Shown piece by piece: positions 8,977-16,246 of a stretch of 64,000 nt of DNA (positions are counted from its first letter, which is position 1; each line of letters starts with the position of its first letter). The DNA lies in the NCBI RefSeq assembly GCF_039542905.1, contig NZ_BAABIS010000001.1, forward strand, positions 6,572,001 to 6,636,000, read 5' to 3'. The stretch comes from Kitasatospora terrestris. GTDB lineage: Bacteria; Actinomycetota; Actinomycetes; Streptomycetales; Streptomycetaceae. The notes under the pieces are model-generated. The model worked only from the letters and a program-made list of their open reading frames with translations, was not told the DNA's origin and made no database searches. The position numbers were made by a program, and so were the translations under genes.

Positions 8977-9015
8977 GGGGGCTCGGGGAACTGCGAGGCA
9001 GTTCCCCGAGCCCCC
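8977..9015. terminator. Bidirectional terminator between mshC and the PAC2 gene
   Basis: A perfect 18-bp inverted repeat (8977-8994 and 8998-9015) with a 3-nt loop lies between the convergent mshC and PAC2 genes. It starts GGGGGCTCGGGGAACTGC and is positioned to end both transcripts. There is no long U tract, as is common in high-GC actinobacteria. Confidence 0.85.
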
Positions 9016-9028
9016 TGCTGCGTCTTCT

Positions 9029-9952
9029 CTACTCGTCCTCGTCGGTCTCGTCCTTGGGACGGTCCGTGGCGTGGCCGGTGCCCGTGATGGGCTTCTCGCC
9101 GGTGGGGCCGAGGTTCTCGCGGCGGCGGAGGTAGCGCTCGAACTCGCGGGCGATCGCGTCGCCGGACGCCTCGGGGAGCTCCGCGGTGTCCTGCGCCTCC
9201 TCCAACTGCTGGACGTACTCGGCGACCTCGGTGTCCTCCGCGGCGAGCTGGTCCACGCCGAGCTGCCAGGCCCGGGAGTCGTCGGTGAGCTCGCCCGGCG
9301 GGATGCGCAGGTCGAGCAGGTCCTCCAGCTTGTTGATCAGCGCCAGGGTGGCCTTGGGGTTCGGCGGCTGGGCGACGTAGTGCGGGACGGCGGCCCACAG
9401 GGTCACGGCGGGGACGCCGGCGTGCGCGCAGGCCTCCTGCAGCACGCCGACGATGCCGGTCGGGCCCTCGTACTTGCTCTCCTCGAGGTCGAGGGTGCGG
9501 GCGAGCGCCGCGTCGGAGGTGACGCCGCTGACCGGGACGGGCCGGCTGTGCGGGGTGTCGCCGAGCAGCGCGCCGAGGATGACGACCAGTTCGACGCCGA
9601 GCTCGTGGGCGAAGCCGAGGAGTTCGTTGCAGTAGGAGCGCCACCGCATGCTGGGCTCGATGCCGCGGACGAGCACCAGGTCGCGGGTCTTGGGCTCGGT
9701 GACCCGGACCACCGAGAGCCGGGTGGTGGGCCAGGTGATCCGGCGGACGCCGCCGTCCAGCCAGATGGTGGGGCGGTTGACCTGGAAGTCGTAGTAGTCC
9801 TCCGCGTCGAGCGCGGCGAAGACCTTTCCGCCCCAGGTGTCGTCCAGGTGGCCGAGCGCCGCGGAGGCGGCGTCCCCGGCGTCGTTCCAGCCCTCGAAGG
9901 CGCAGATCATCACCGGGTCGATCAACTCGGGAAGGTCCTCCAGCTCGATCAC
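9029..9952 (-). CDS. parJ: PAC2 family protein, probable ParJ
   Basis: A 307-residue protein of the PAC2 (proteasome assembly chaperone-like) family, seen in VMICAFEGWNDAGDAASAAL near the N-terminus and in LALINKLEDLLDLRIPP. GTG 9952 is chosen because GGAGGGA stands just upstream; a much longer frame extends upstream but overlaps the divergent regulator gene. In Streptomyces coelicolor the PAC2-type actinobacterial signature protein beside mshC is, to my recollection, ParJ, which modulates ParA polymerisation during sporulation; the assignment here rests on position and family. The C-terminus is charged and ends DETDEDE. Confidence 0.72.
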   Translation of the reverse strand: MIELEDLPELIDPVMICAFEGWNDAGDAASAALGHLDDTWGGKVFAALDAEDYYDFQVNRPTIWLDGGVRRITWPTTRLSVVRVTEPKTRDLVLVRGIEPSMRWRSYCNELLGFAHELGVELVVILGALLGDTPHSRPVPVSGVTSDAALARTLDLEESKYEGPTGIVGVLQEACAHAGVPAVTLWAAVPHYVAQPPNPKATLALINKLEDLLDLRIPPGELTDDSRAWQLGVDQLAAEDTEVAEYVQQLEEAQDTAELPEASGDAIAREFERYLRRRENLGPTGEKPITGTGHATDRPKDETDEDE

Positions 9953-10112
9953 CCAGTGTCTCCCTCCACCACGCGTGGAACCCTCGCTCCACGCCTCCCT
10001 ACCTGCCCAGCCTACGGGCATTGATGCGCCCGTGGAGCGGCCCGCGCCCGGCCGGTGCGAGGCAGCAAGATTACCGGTCGGAGCCGGTTCGGCCGAGTGA
10101 TTTGCAACCGAA

Positions 10113-10127
10113 CGCAAGCGGCTTGCG
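10113..10127. promoter_or_regulatory. Palindromic LacI-type operator
   Basis: CGCAAGC-G-GCTTGCG is a perfect palindrome with 7-bp arms, 24 nt before the LacI-family start codon. TTTGCAA (10101-10107) and TTTGCAG (10131-10137) flank it, giving several TTGCA-like half-sites of the sort bound by LacI/MalR-type regulators. Autoregulation is inferred. Confidence 0.6.
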
Positions 10128-10150
10128 TAGTTTGCAGTACACTCGCCGCC

Positions 10151-11164
10151 ATGACACGACGACTTGCCGAGGTGGCCAAGAAGGTCGGAGTGAGCGAGGC
10201 AACCGTCAGCCGCGTGCTGAACGAGAAGCCGGGCGTCTCCGAGTCGACCAGGGCCGCCGTGCTGACCGCCCTGGACGTGCTCGGCTACGAGCGGCCGACC
10301 CAGCTGCGCGGCGAGCGCGCCCGGCTGGTCGGCCTGGTCCTGCCGGAGCTGAGCAACCCGATCTTCCCGGCGTTCGCCGAGGCGGTCGGCGGTGCGCTGG
10401 CCGGCCAGGGCTTCACGCCGGTGCTGTGCACCCAGACCGCGGGCGGGGTCTCCGAGGCCGACTACGTGGACCTGCTGCTGGAGCAGCACGTGTCGGGCGT
10501 GGTCTTCTTCGGCGGCCTGTACGCGCAGGGCGACGCGCCGCACGACCACTACCAGCGGCTGGCCGAGCGCAGCCTGCCGACCGTGCTGCTGAACGCGGCG
10601 ATCGAGGACCTCGACTTCCCCCGGGTGTCCTGCGACGACGCGGTGGCGGTGGAGCAGGCGGTGGGCCACCTGCGGCAGTTGGGGCACACGAAGATCGGGC
10701 TGGTGCTCGGCCCGGCGGACCACGTGCCCTCGCAGCGCAAGCTGGCGGCGGCCCGCGCGACCGTGCAGCGGCTCGGCCTGGAGCTGCCGGACCAGCACGT
10801 GGAGCGGGCGCTGTTCAGCCTGGAGGGCGGGCAGGCGGCGACCACCCGGCTGCTGCGCCAGGGGGTGACCGGCGTGGTGTGCGCGAGCGACCCGCTGGCG
10901 CTCGGTGCGGTGCGCGCGGTGCGCCGGGCGGGCCTGTCGGTGCCGGACGACGTGTCGGTGGTCGGGTACGACGACTCCTCGTTCATGATGTGCACGGACC
11001 CGCCGCTGACCACGGTCCGGCAGCCGATCGAGGCGATGGGCCGGGCGGTGGTGGATCTGCTGGTCGGCGAGATCGCCGGGGTCCGGGTGACCCATGACGA
11101 GCTGCTGTTCGAGCCGGAGTTGGTGGTGCGCGGGTCGACCGCGCCGGCCCGCGAGCGGGGCTGA
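10151..11164 (+). CDS. LacI-family transcriptional regulator (MalR/Reg1-like)
   Basis: A 337-residue sugar-responsive repressor. The N-terminal helix-turn-helix reads RLAEVAKKVGVSEATVSRVLN, the hinge follows at about residues 45-60, and a periplasmic-binding-protein-like sensor domain fills the rest (LVGLVLPELSNPIFPAFAEAV; VVGYDDSSFMMCTDPPLTTV). Start ATG 10151 gives the standard LacI N-terminus. The sequence resembles the maltose regulator type of streptomycetes, but no maltose transport genes are next to it, so the ligand is unassigned. A palindromic operator lies just upstream. It is divergent from parJ; the nearby GH92 and GH18-like genes are plausible targets. Confidence 0.88.
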   Translation: MTRRLAEVAKKVGVSEATVSRVLNEKPGVSESTRAAVLTALDVLGYERPTQLRGERARLVGLVLPELSNPIFPAFAEAVGGALAGQGFTPVLCTQTAGGVSEADYVDLLLEQHVSGVVFFGGLYAQGDAPHDHYQRLAERSLPTVLLNAAIEDLDFPRVSCDDAVAVEQAVGHLRQLGHTKIGLVLGPADHVPSQRKLAAARATVQRLGLELPDQHVERALFSLEGGQAATTRLLRQGVTGVVCASDPLALGAVRAVRRAGLSVPDDVSVVGYDDSSFMMCTDPPLTTVRQPIEAMGRAVVDLLVGEIAGVRVTHDELLFEPELVVRGSTAPARERG

Positions 11165-11230
11165 GCGGTCGGCCACGGGCGCTGCAAACTCTGACGTGCA
11201 TCGCGCAAATCGGCGATGACGTCCTCGTCC

Positions 11231-11265
11231 TGGACACCTGTCTATGATTGCTGGACAGTTGTCCA
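11231..11265. promoter_or_regulatory. Paired TetR-type operators before the DUF1304/TetR genes
   Basis: Two copies of TGGACA-N2-TGTCyA occur at 11231-11244 (last half-site TGTCTA) and 11252-11265 (perfect TGTCCA). Their centres are 21 bp apart, two helical turns. They end 17 nt before the DUF1304 start and are the expected target of the TetR-family gene encoded next. Confidence 0.7.
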
Positions 11266-11282
11266 GGGCGAGGGAGTGTCAG

Positions 11283-11645
11283 GTGTTGGTGGTCGCGAAC
11301 GTGCTGGTGGGGCTGGTGGCCGCGCTGCACGGCTACATCCTGGTGCTGGAGATGTTCCTCTGGGAGCGCAGGCCGGGCCACGACCTGCACGGGTTCGACG
11401 CGGAGATGGCCCGCGCCACGTCGGTGCTCGCCGCCAACCAGGGCCTGTACAACGGCTTCCTGGCCGCCGGCCTGCTCTGGGGCCTGCTCGCCGACGACCC
11501 CACCGGGCACCAGGTGCAGATCTTCTTCCTGTGCTGCGTGATCGTCGCCGGCCTCTACGGCGCCGCCACCGCCAACCGCCGCATCCTGCTGGTGCAGGCG
11601 CTGCCCGGGGCCCTGGCGCTGGCCGCGGTGGTGGCGGCGGGGTGA
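11283..11645 (+). CDS. DUF1304 family membrane protein
   Basis: A 120-residue integral membrane protein of the DUF1304 family, with four hydrophobic helices (about residues 2-22, 50-68, 75-95 and 100-118). The conserved ALHGYILVLEMFLW, ANQGLYNGFLAAGL and ILLVQALPGALAL stretches fit the family, whose function is not known. GTG 11283 is chosen because GGGAG lies 6 nt upstream; an ATG at 11244 in the same frame lies inside the operator region. It overlaps the TetR gene by GTGA, so the pair forms one operon, and DUF1304 genes are often controlled by an adjacent TetR protein. Confidence 0.85.
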   Translation: MLVVANVLVGLVAALHGYILVLEMFLWERRPGHDLHGFDAEMARATSVLAANQGLYNGFLAAGLLWGLLADDPTGHQVQIFFLCCVIVAGLYGAATANRRILLVQALPGALALAAVVAAG

Positions 11646-12202
11646 GCGGTGGGTCGGGCGACCCCCGGGCCGAGCGGACCAGGGCGGCGCTGCGGGCCGC
11701 GCTGCTCGCGGAGTGCGAGCGGCAACCGCTGGACCGGGTCAGCGTCTCCGCGCTGGCCCGCCGGGCCGGCGTCGGCCGGGCCACCTTCTACCTGCACTAC
11801 GAGGACCTGCGGGCGCTCGCCGTCGACGCCTGCGGCGAGGTCGTCCGGGACGCGGTGGACGCCCTGCACGCCTGGCGGGGCCTGCCCGACCCGGCCGTGC
11901 CGCCGCCCGCCCTGGTCGAGTTCCTGACCGGCGCGGGGGAGCGGGCCGCGCTCTACCGCTCGCTGCTCACGCCCGGCGGCGGCGGACCGCTGGGCGAGCT
12001 GATGCACCGGCAGCTGGGGGAGCGCAGCCGCCGCGAACGCGAACTGCGCGGCGCCGCCCACCCGGACGTGGTCGCCGCCGCGGTCGCCGCCACCTTCACC
12101 GCCCTGCTCGCCGACTGGCTGCACGGCCGCCTGCCCGGCAGCGCGGCCGACCTGGCGGGGCACAGCTGGCGGCTGCTGATCGCCCTGCACCGCGCGGTCT
12201 GA
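11642..12202 (+). CDS. TetR/AcrR-family transcriptional regulator
   Basis: A 186-residue regulator with an N-terminal TetR helix-turn-helix (PLDRVSVSALARRAGVGRATFYLHYEDL) and a helical C-terminal ligand/dimerisation domain. Start GTG 11642 overlaps the DUF1304 stop codon in a GTGA quartet, so translation is coupled. It probably represses its own operon through the two TGGACA-N2-TGTCyA palindromes ahead of DUF1304. The ligand is unknown. It is convergent with the GH92 gene, with 18 nt between the stops. Confidence 0.88.
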   Translation: MSGGSGDPRAERTRAALRAALLAECERQPLDRVSVSALARRAGVGRATFYLHYEDLRALAVDACGEVVRDAVDALHAWRGLPDPAVPPPALVEFLTGAGERAALYRSLLTPGGGGPLGELMHRQLGERSRRERELRGAAHPDVVAAAVAATFTALLADWLHGRLPGSAADLAGHSWRLLIALHRAV

Positions 12203-12220
12203 GGGCGGGACGGGCCGGCC

Positions 12221-14965
12221 TCAGAGGGTCCAGCGCTGGGCGTCGGTGCCGTTGCAGGTCCAGATCTGCAGCCGGGTGCCGGCAGCGGTCGCGCTCCGGG
12301 GGGAGTCCAGGCAGTGCGGGGACGGGGTGCTGCGCAGAGCCCCGTCCCGCGGCCACCACTGCTGGGCGCCGGTGCCGTTGCAGTCCCACAGCTGGACCGG
12401 CGTCGCGTCGGCGGTGCCGCTGGCGGCCACGTCCAGGCACTTGCCGAGGGCCCGCAGGGTGCCGTCGGGGGCGAGCGTCCACTGCTGGGCGGCGGTGCCG
12501 TTGCAGTCCCACAGCTGGACGGGGGTGCCGTTCGCGGTCCGGCTGTGGTCGACGTCCAGGCACCGGGCGCCGGGCCCGGTCACCGGGCCGGTCCGGGGCT
12601 GCGCGGGGCCGACGTCGAAGGAGGGCGGCCGGTCCTCGGGCGCGCTGCCCCAGCCCGGGTCGGGGGTGTCGGCCAGCGTGTACGACAGCGTCCCGCCGCC
12701 GCGGACGAACTCCTCGCTCAGCCACGGCCGCCCGCTGGGCTTCCCGTCCACCGACAGCGCCCGGACGTAGCGGGTGGCCGCCGACGCCCCCGGGGCCGTG
12801 ATGTCGATGGTGGCGCCGTTGCCCCGGCGCACGGTGACCGCCGGGAACAGCGGGCTGGCCAGCACCAGTTCCGCCCGGCCGGGGGCCTGCGGATACATGC
12901 CGAGGCCGGCCCACACCGCCCAGGACGAGAGCGCGCCGAGGTCGTCGTTGCCGGGCTCGCCGCCCGGGGTGTCGGCGAACAGCTCGGTGAACGCCCGCCG
13001 GACCACGTCCTGGGCGCGGTCCGGGCGGCCCGCGTACACGTACGCCCACGGGGTGTTGAACGAGGGCTCGTTGCCGAGGTAGGCGTGGACCGAGCGGTCC
13101 CCGGCGTTGAGTTCCCGGAAGAACTCGTCCAGCCGGGCGAGCACCGCGCCGTCGCCGCCCATCGCGTCGAACAGCCCGCGGTGGTTGTAGGGCACCATCC
13201 AGGTGTACTGGGCGGCACTGCTCTCCACGAACCCGTCGAGCTGGTCCGGGCGGAAGTCCGGCCAGCCGTGGTCCGCGCCGCGGGGCTGGAGGTAGCGGCT
13301 GCCGCCGTGGAAGAGGTTGCGCCAGCCGGTGGCCCGGTGGGCGAGCAGGTCGTACGCGTCCGCGTCGCCGAGCCGGGCGGCGAGCTGGGCGAGCGCGAAG
13401 TCGGTGGTGGTGTACTCCAGCGCGGTCGACACCGGGCCGCCCACGCCCGGCGTGCCCACCGGGACGAACCCGACGGCGTCGTACGGGCCGTGGCCCGGGC
13501 GCTGCCGGTCGTCGCCGCGCCCGGCGACCGCCCGGGCGAGCAGCCCGGCCCGGTCGAAGTCGGTGGCGCCGAACGCGGCGACGGTGGCGGCCATCGCCGG
13601 CAGCGGGTCGCCGACCATCACCCCGGTCGGCCCGTTCGCCACCGTCCAGCGGTCGAACCAGCCGCCGCTCGCCGCCTGGTCGACGATCGACTGCCCGATG
13701 TCCGACGCCTCCTGCGGGGCGAGCAGGGCGACCAGCTGGACCTGGCTGCGGTAGACGTCCCAGCCGGAGAAGGTGGCGTACTGGGTGTGGCCGGGCCTGG
13801 TCCGCCGGATCAGGCCGTCGAAGCCCGGGTAGCGCCCGTCGGCGTCGCTGAGGACGGACGGGTGCAGCAGCGAGTGGTACAGCGCGGTGTAGAACACCCG
13901 CCGCTGGGCGGTGGTGCCGCCGCCCACCGCGATCCGCCCGAGCCAGGCGTTCCAGGCCTGCCGGGCGGCGTCCGCGGCCCGGTCGAAGCCGGTGCCGGCG
14001 GGCTGTTCCGCCAGGTTGGCGCGGGCCCCCTCGGCGTCGACGAAGGACAGCCCGACCCGGACGGTGACGGTCCGGGAGGCGTCCAGGTCGAAGCCGATCA
14101 GCGCCTTCGCCCCGGACGAGGCCGGTGCCCGGTCGCCGCCCTCCGCCGGCCGCGGGGCGGTCGGGGCGGGCAGCCCGGCGACCGGGTGCCCGGGGGTGCG
14201 CGGGGCGACCGTCGTCCCGCCGGTGGCGCTGAGCACGCCCGGCCCGACCCCGGCCGGGCCGAGGATGCCCGCGGTGCGCAGCGGCCGGTCGAACACGGCG
14301 TGGAAGTGGATCCGGTACCGGTTGCCGGTGCCGCAGAAGCCGCCGCTCTCGGTCCAGCCGGACACCGAGTCGGTGCCGATGGTGAGCGACCCCTCGGCGC
14401 TGTTGAACGCCCGGCCGGCGTCGATCGTCAGCGCGCCCGTGTGCCCGGCCGGGAAGCCGAAGCGGGCGGCTCCGGTCCGCAGGCCCGCGGTCAGTTCGGT
14501 GGTGACGCCGTTGTCGAGGGTCACCCGGTACGCGCCGGCGCCGGCCGACTCGTGCGCGTGGTCGAAGGTCGCGACGTCCACCGGCAGGTCGTCGAGGGCC
14601 GGCATGAACGGGGTGGTGCCGTAGTCGAGGCAGCCCGCGCCCGAGATGTGGGTCAGGCTGAATCCGGTGATCCGGTTGTCGTCGTGGTTGTAGCCGCCGC
14701 CGTTCTGGTACATCACGGTGTCGGGGCTCCACTGCACCATGCCCAGCGGCGCGGCCGCGCCGGGGAAGGTGTCCCCGGCGGCGCCGCCGTTGCCGTAGTA
14801 CGGGGCGTCGGCGCGCGTCCCGATCATCGGGTCCACGTACTGCGCCGGGTCCTCGATGCCCACCCGGGTCGCGACCGCCGCCCGGGCGGGTGCGGCGGCG
14901 GCACCGAGCAGCAGCCCCGCGACGGCGGCCGCCAGTGCGCGGGTGGGAACGGACGGACGGAGCAC
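12221..14965 (-). CDS. Secreted GH92 alpha-mannosidase with ricin-type lectin domain
   Basis: A 914-residue secreted glycoside hydrolase. Residues 1-29 form a signal peptide ending APARA. The N-terminal domain opens YVDPMIGT, a hallmark of GH92 exo-alpha-mannosidases, which are calcium-dependent and act mostly on alpha-1,2-mannosides of glycans. GGGYNHDD, THISGAGCLDYG, the catalytic-domain EPSFNTPWAY and GNDDLGALSSW match the family. The last ~130 residues are a ricin B beta-trefoil with three QLWDCNGT/QIWTCNGT repeats, predicted to bind the glycan. GTG 14965 follows GGGAGG. It probably releases mannose outside the cell from fungal or plant glycans; control by the nearby LacI regulator is possible but unproven. 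Confidence 0.9.
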   Translation of the reverse strand: MLRPSVPTRALAAAVAGLLLGAAAAPARAAVATRVGIEDPAQYVDPMIGTRADAPYYGNGGAAGDTFPGAAAPLGMVQWSPDTVMYQNGGGYNHDDNRITGFSLTHISGAGCLDYGTTPFMPALDDLPVDVATFDHAHESAGAGAYRVTLDNGVTTELTAGLRTGAARFGFPAGHTGALTIDAGRAFNSAEGSLTIGTDSVSGWTESGGFCGTGNRYRIHFHAVFDRPLRTAGILGPAGVGPGVLSATGGTTVAPRTPGHPVAGLPAPTAPRPAEGGDRAPASSGAKALIGFDLDASRTVTVRVGLSFVDAEGARANLAEQPAGTGFDRAADAARQAWNAWLGRIAVGGGTTAQRRVFYTALYHSLLHPSVLSDADGRYPGFDGLIRRTRPGHTQYATFSGWDVYRSQVQLVALLAPQEASDIGQSIVDQAASGGWFDRWTVANGPTGVMVGDPLPAMAATVAAFGATDFDRAGLLARAVAGRGDDRQRPGHGPYDAVGFVPVGTPGVGGPVSTALEYTTTDFALAQLAARLGDADAYDLLAHRATGWRNLFHGGSRYLQPRGADHGWPDFRPDQLDGFVESSAAQYTWMVPYNHRGLFDAMGGDGAVLARLDEFFRELNAGDRSVHAYLGNEPSFNTPWAYVYAGRPDRAQDVVRRAFTELFADTPGGEPGNDDLGALSSWAVWAGLGMYPQAPGRAELVLASPLFPAVTVRRGNGATIDITAPGASAATRYVRALSVDGKPSGRPWLSEEFVRGGGTLSYTLADTPDPGWGSAPEDRPPSFDVGPAQPRTGPVTGPGARCLDVDHSRTANGTPVQLWDCNGTAAQQWTLAPDGTLRALGKCLDVAASGTADATPVQLWDCNGTGAQQWWPRDGALRSTPSPHCLDSPRSATAAGTRLQIWTCNGTDAQRWTL

Positions 14966-15063
14966 GACGCCTCCCGGCGGGGCACGGAAACTCTCCGGCC
15001 CAGCTCAGCACGGGTCGGCGGGCCCGCCCGGACGCCCCGCCCGGGGGCTCACCCGGCCGGCGG

Positions 15064-16098
15064 TCAGCACCAGCCGTCGCGGTAGGCCGTCCAGTGGTCC
15101 GGGGTGGCGGTGAAGTCGACGTACAGCGCGAGGCCGAAGTTGGCCCGGCCGTTCTTCCCGAGGCCGAGCCGGGCGCCGCGGACCGCCGCGCGGACGGTCT
15201 CGGCCGCGCCGCGGTGCGCGGAGGTGTCGTCCCAGTACGCGGGCAGGCCCATCAGCAGGTCCACCGACGGCGGGGTGGCCTCCAGGGCCAGCTCCGTCTG
15301 CTGGGCGACGTACCCGCCGTACAGCGACTCCACCGGCATCGCCGTGTCGTAGGACATCACCGCGACCTGGTCGACCCGCCGGGCGACCTCGGCGAAGTAC
15401 GACTGGGACCACCACTTGCCGTGGCCGCTGAGACCGGTGGTGACCACGTGCAGGCCGGGCAGCGGGTCGATCTGCGGGGCGGCCACCGAGAACGGCCGGT
15501 CCGCCGCCCGGGTCACCTCGTGGACCCGGTCCAGCAGCGCGAGGAACCCGGCCGAGTCGGGCCGGACCGGTTCCATGTCGAAGTGGACCCCGTCGAAGCC
15601 GGCGTCCAGCACCTGGCGGGCCGAGGCGGTCACCCGGTCCCGGACGTCCGCGCGCTCCAGGTCCAGCCCGTCCTTCTCCGGCCTGACCACGTCGCCCAGC
15701 CAGGACTGCACCCGCACCCCGGGCAGCGCCCGGTGCGCCCGGTCGAGGAAGTCCTTCGCCTTCGGGTAGAGCGCCGGGTCGAGCGAGCCGTCGTGCGCCA
15801 GCGGCCCGGTGTGCACGTACAGGTCGCGGATGCCGGTACCGGCCATCCGCTGGGCGAGCGCGGCGAGCTCCGCGTCGCCCTTGCGGCCGTCGACCCAGGC
15901 GTGGCCGAGCCAGATCGCGTCGCGCCCCCTGGTCCGCGCGTCGGCGGCGGGCTCGCCGGCGTACTGCAGGCGCAGCGCGCCGGCGGCGCCGGCGACCGGC
16001 AGGACCACCAGCGCGAGCACCGCCGCGAGCGACACGCCGACACGCCGACCGCGTGTCCAGGACCGCCACCTGGTGAGCGGTGCAGCCGGAAATCCCAT
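15064..16098 (-). CDS. GH18-like secreted or membrane-anchored glycosidase-fold protein
   Basis: A 344-residue protein. The N-terminus has a twin-arginine-like RGRRVGVSLAAVLALVVLPVAG signal or anchor helix (residues ~17-40). A TIM-barrel-like domain follows, with a strand reading FDGVHFDMEP that matches the GH18 catalytic-acid motif region and VAVMSYD, another GH18-type barrel strand. It could be a chitinase-like hydrolase or a binding protein with an altered active site. ATG 16098 follows GGGATGGGGG. It lies upstream of the GH92 gene on the same strand with a 98-nt gap and is divergent from metH. Confidence 0.65.
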   Translation of the reverse strand: MGFPAAPLTRWRSWTRGRRVGVSLAAVLALVVLPVAGAAGALRLQYAGEPAADARTRGRDAIWLGHAWVDGRKGDAELAALAQRMAGTGIRDLYVHTGPLAHDGSLDPALYPKAKDFLDRAHRALPGVRVQSWLGDVVRPEKDGLDLERADVRDRVTASARQVLDAGFDGVHFDMEPVRPDSAGFLALLDRVHEVTRAADRPFSVAAPQIDPLPGLHVVTTGLSGHGKWWSQSYFAEVARRVDQVAVMSYDTAMPVESLYGGYVAQQTELALEATPPSVDLLMGLPAYWDDTSAHRGAAETVRAAVRGARLGLGKNGRANFGLALYVDFTATPDHWTAYRDGWC

Positions 16099-16246
16099 GA
16101 TCAACCCCCATCCCTCGTGGAACCAGGACGCCCACGATGCGGAATGGGTTCCGTACGGAGGCACCGGTCCGGATACCCTGACCGCGTGCGTCCCGGATCC
16201 CGGAGGGGCGCATAGCCGACAGCCGTCGCACCCAGGGAGCAGCCCC

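Noticed and set aside
12314..15085. 923-aa + strand frame over the GH92 gene
   Set aside because: Antisense shadow; the minus-strand product has a signal peptide, GH92 motifs and three lectin repeats.
16099..16246. Cobalamin, SAM or SAH riboswitch ahead of metH
   Set aside because: The 148-nt leader lacks the B12-box and I could not find the conserved cores of the SAM or SAH classes.
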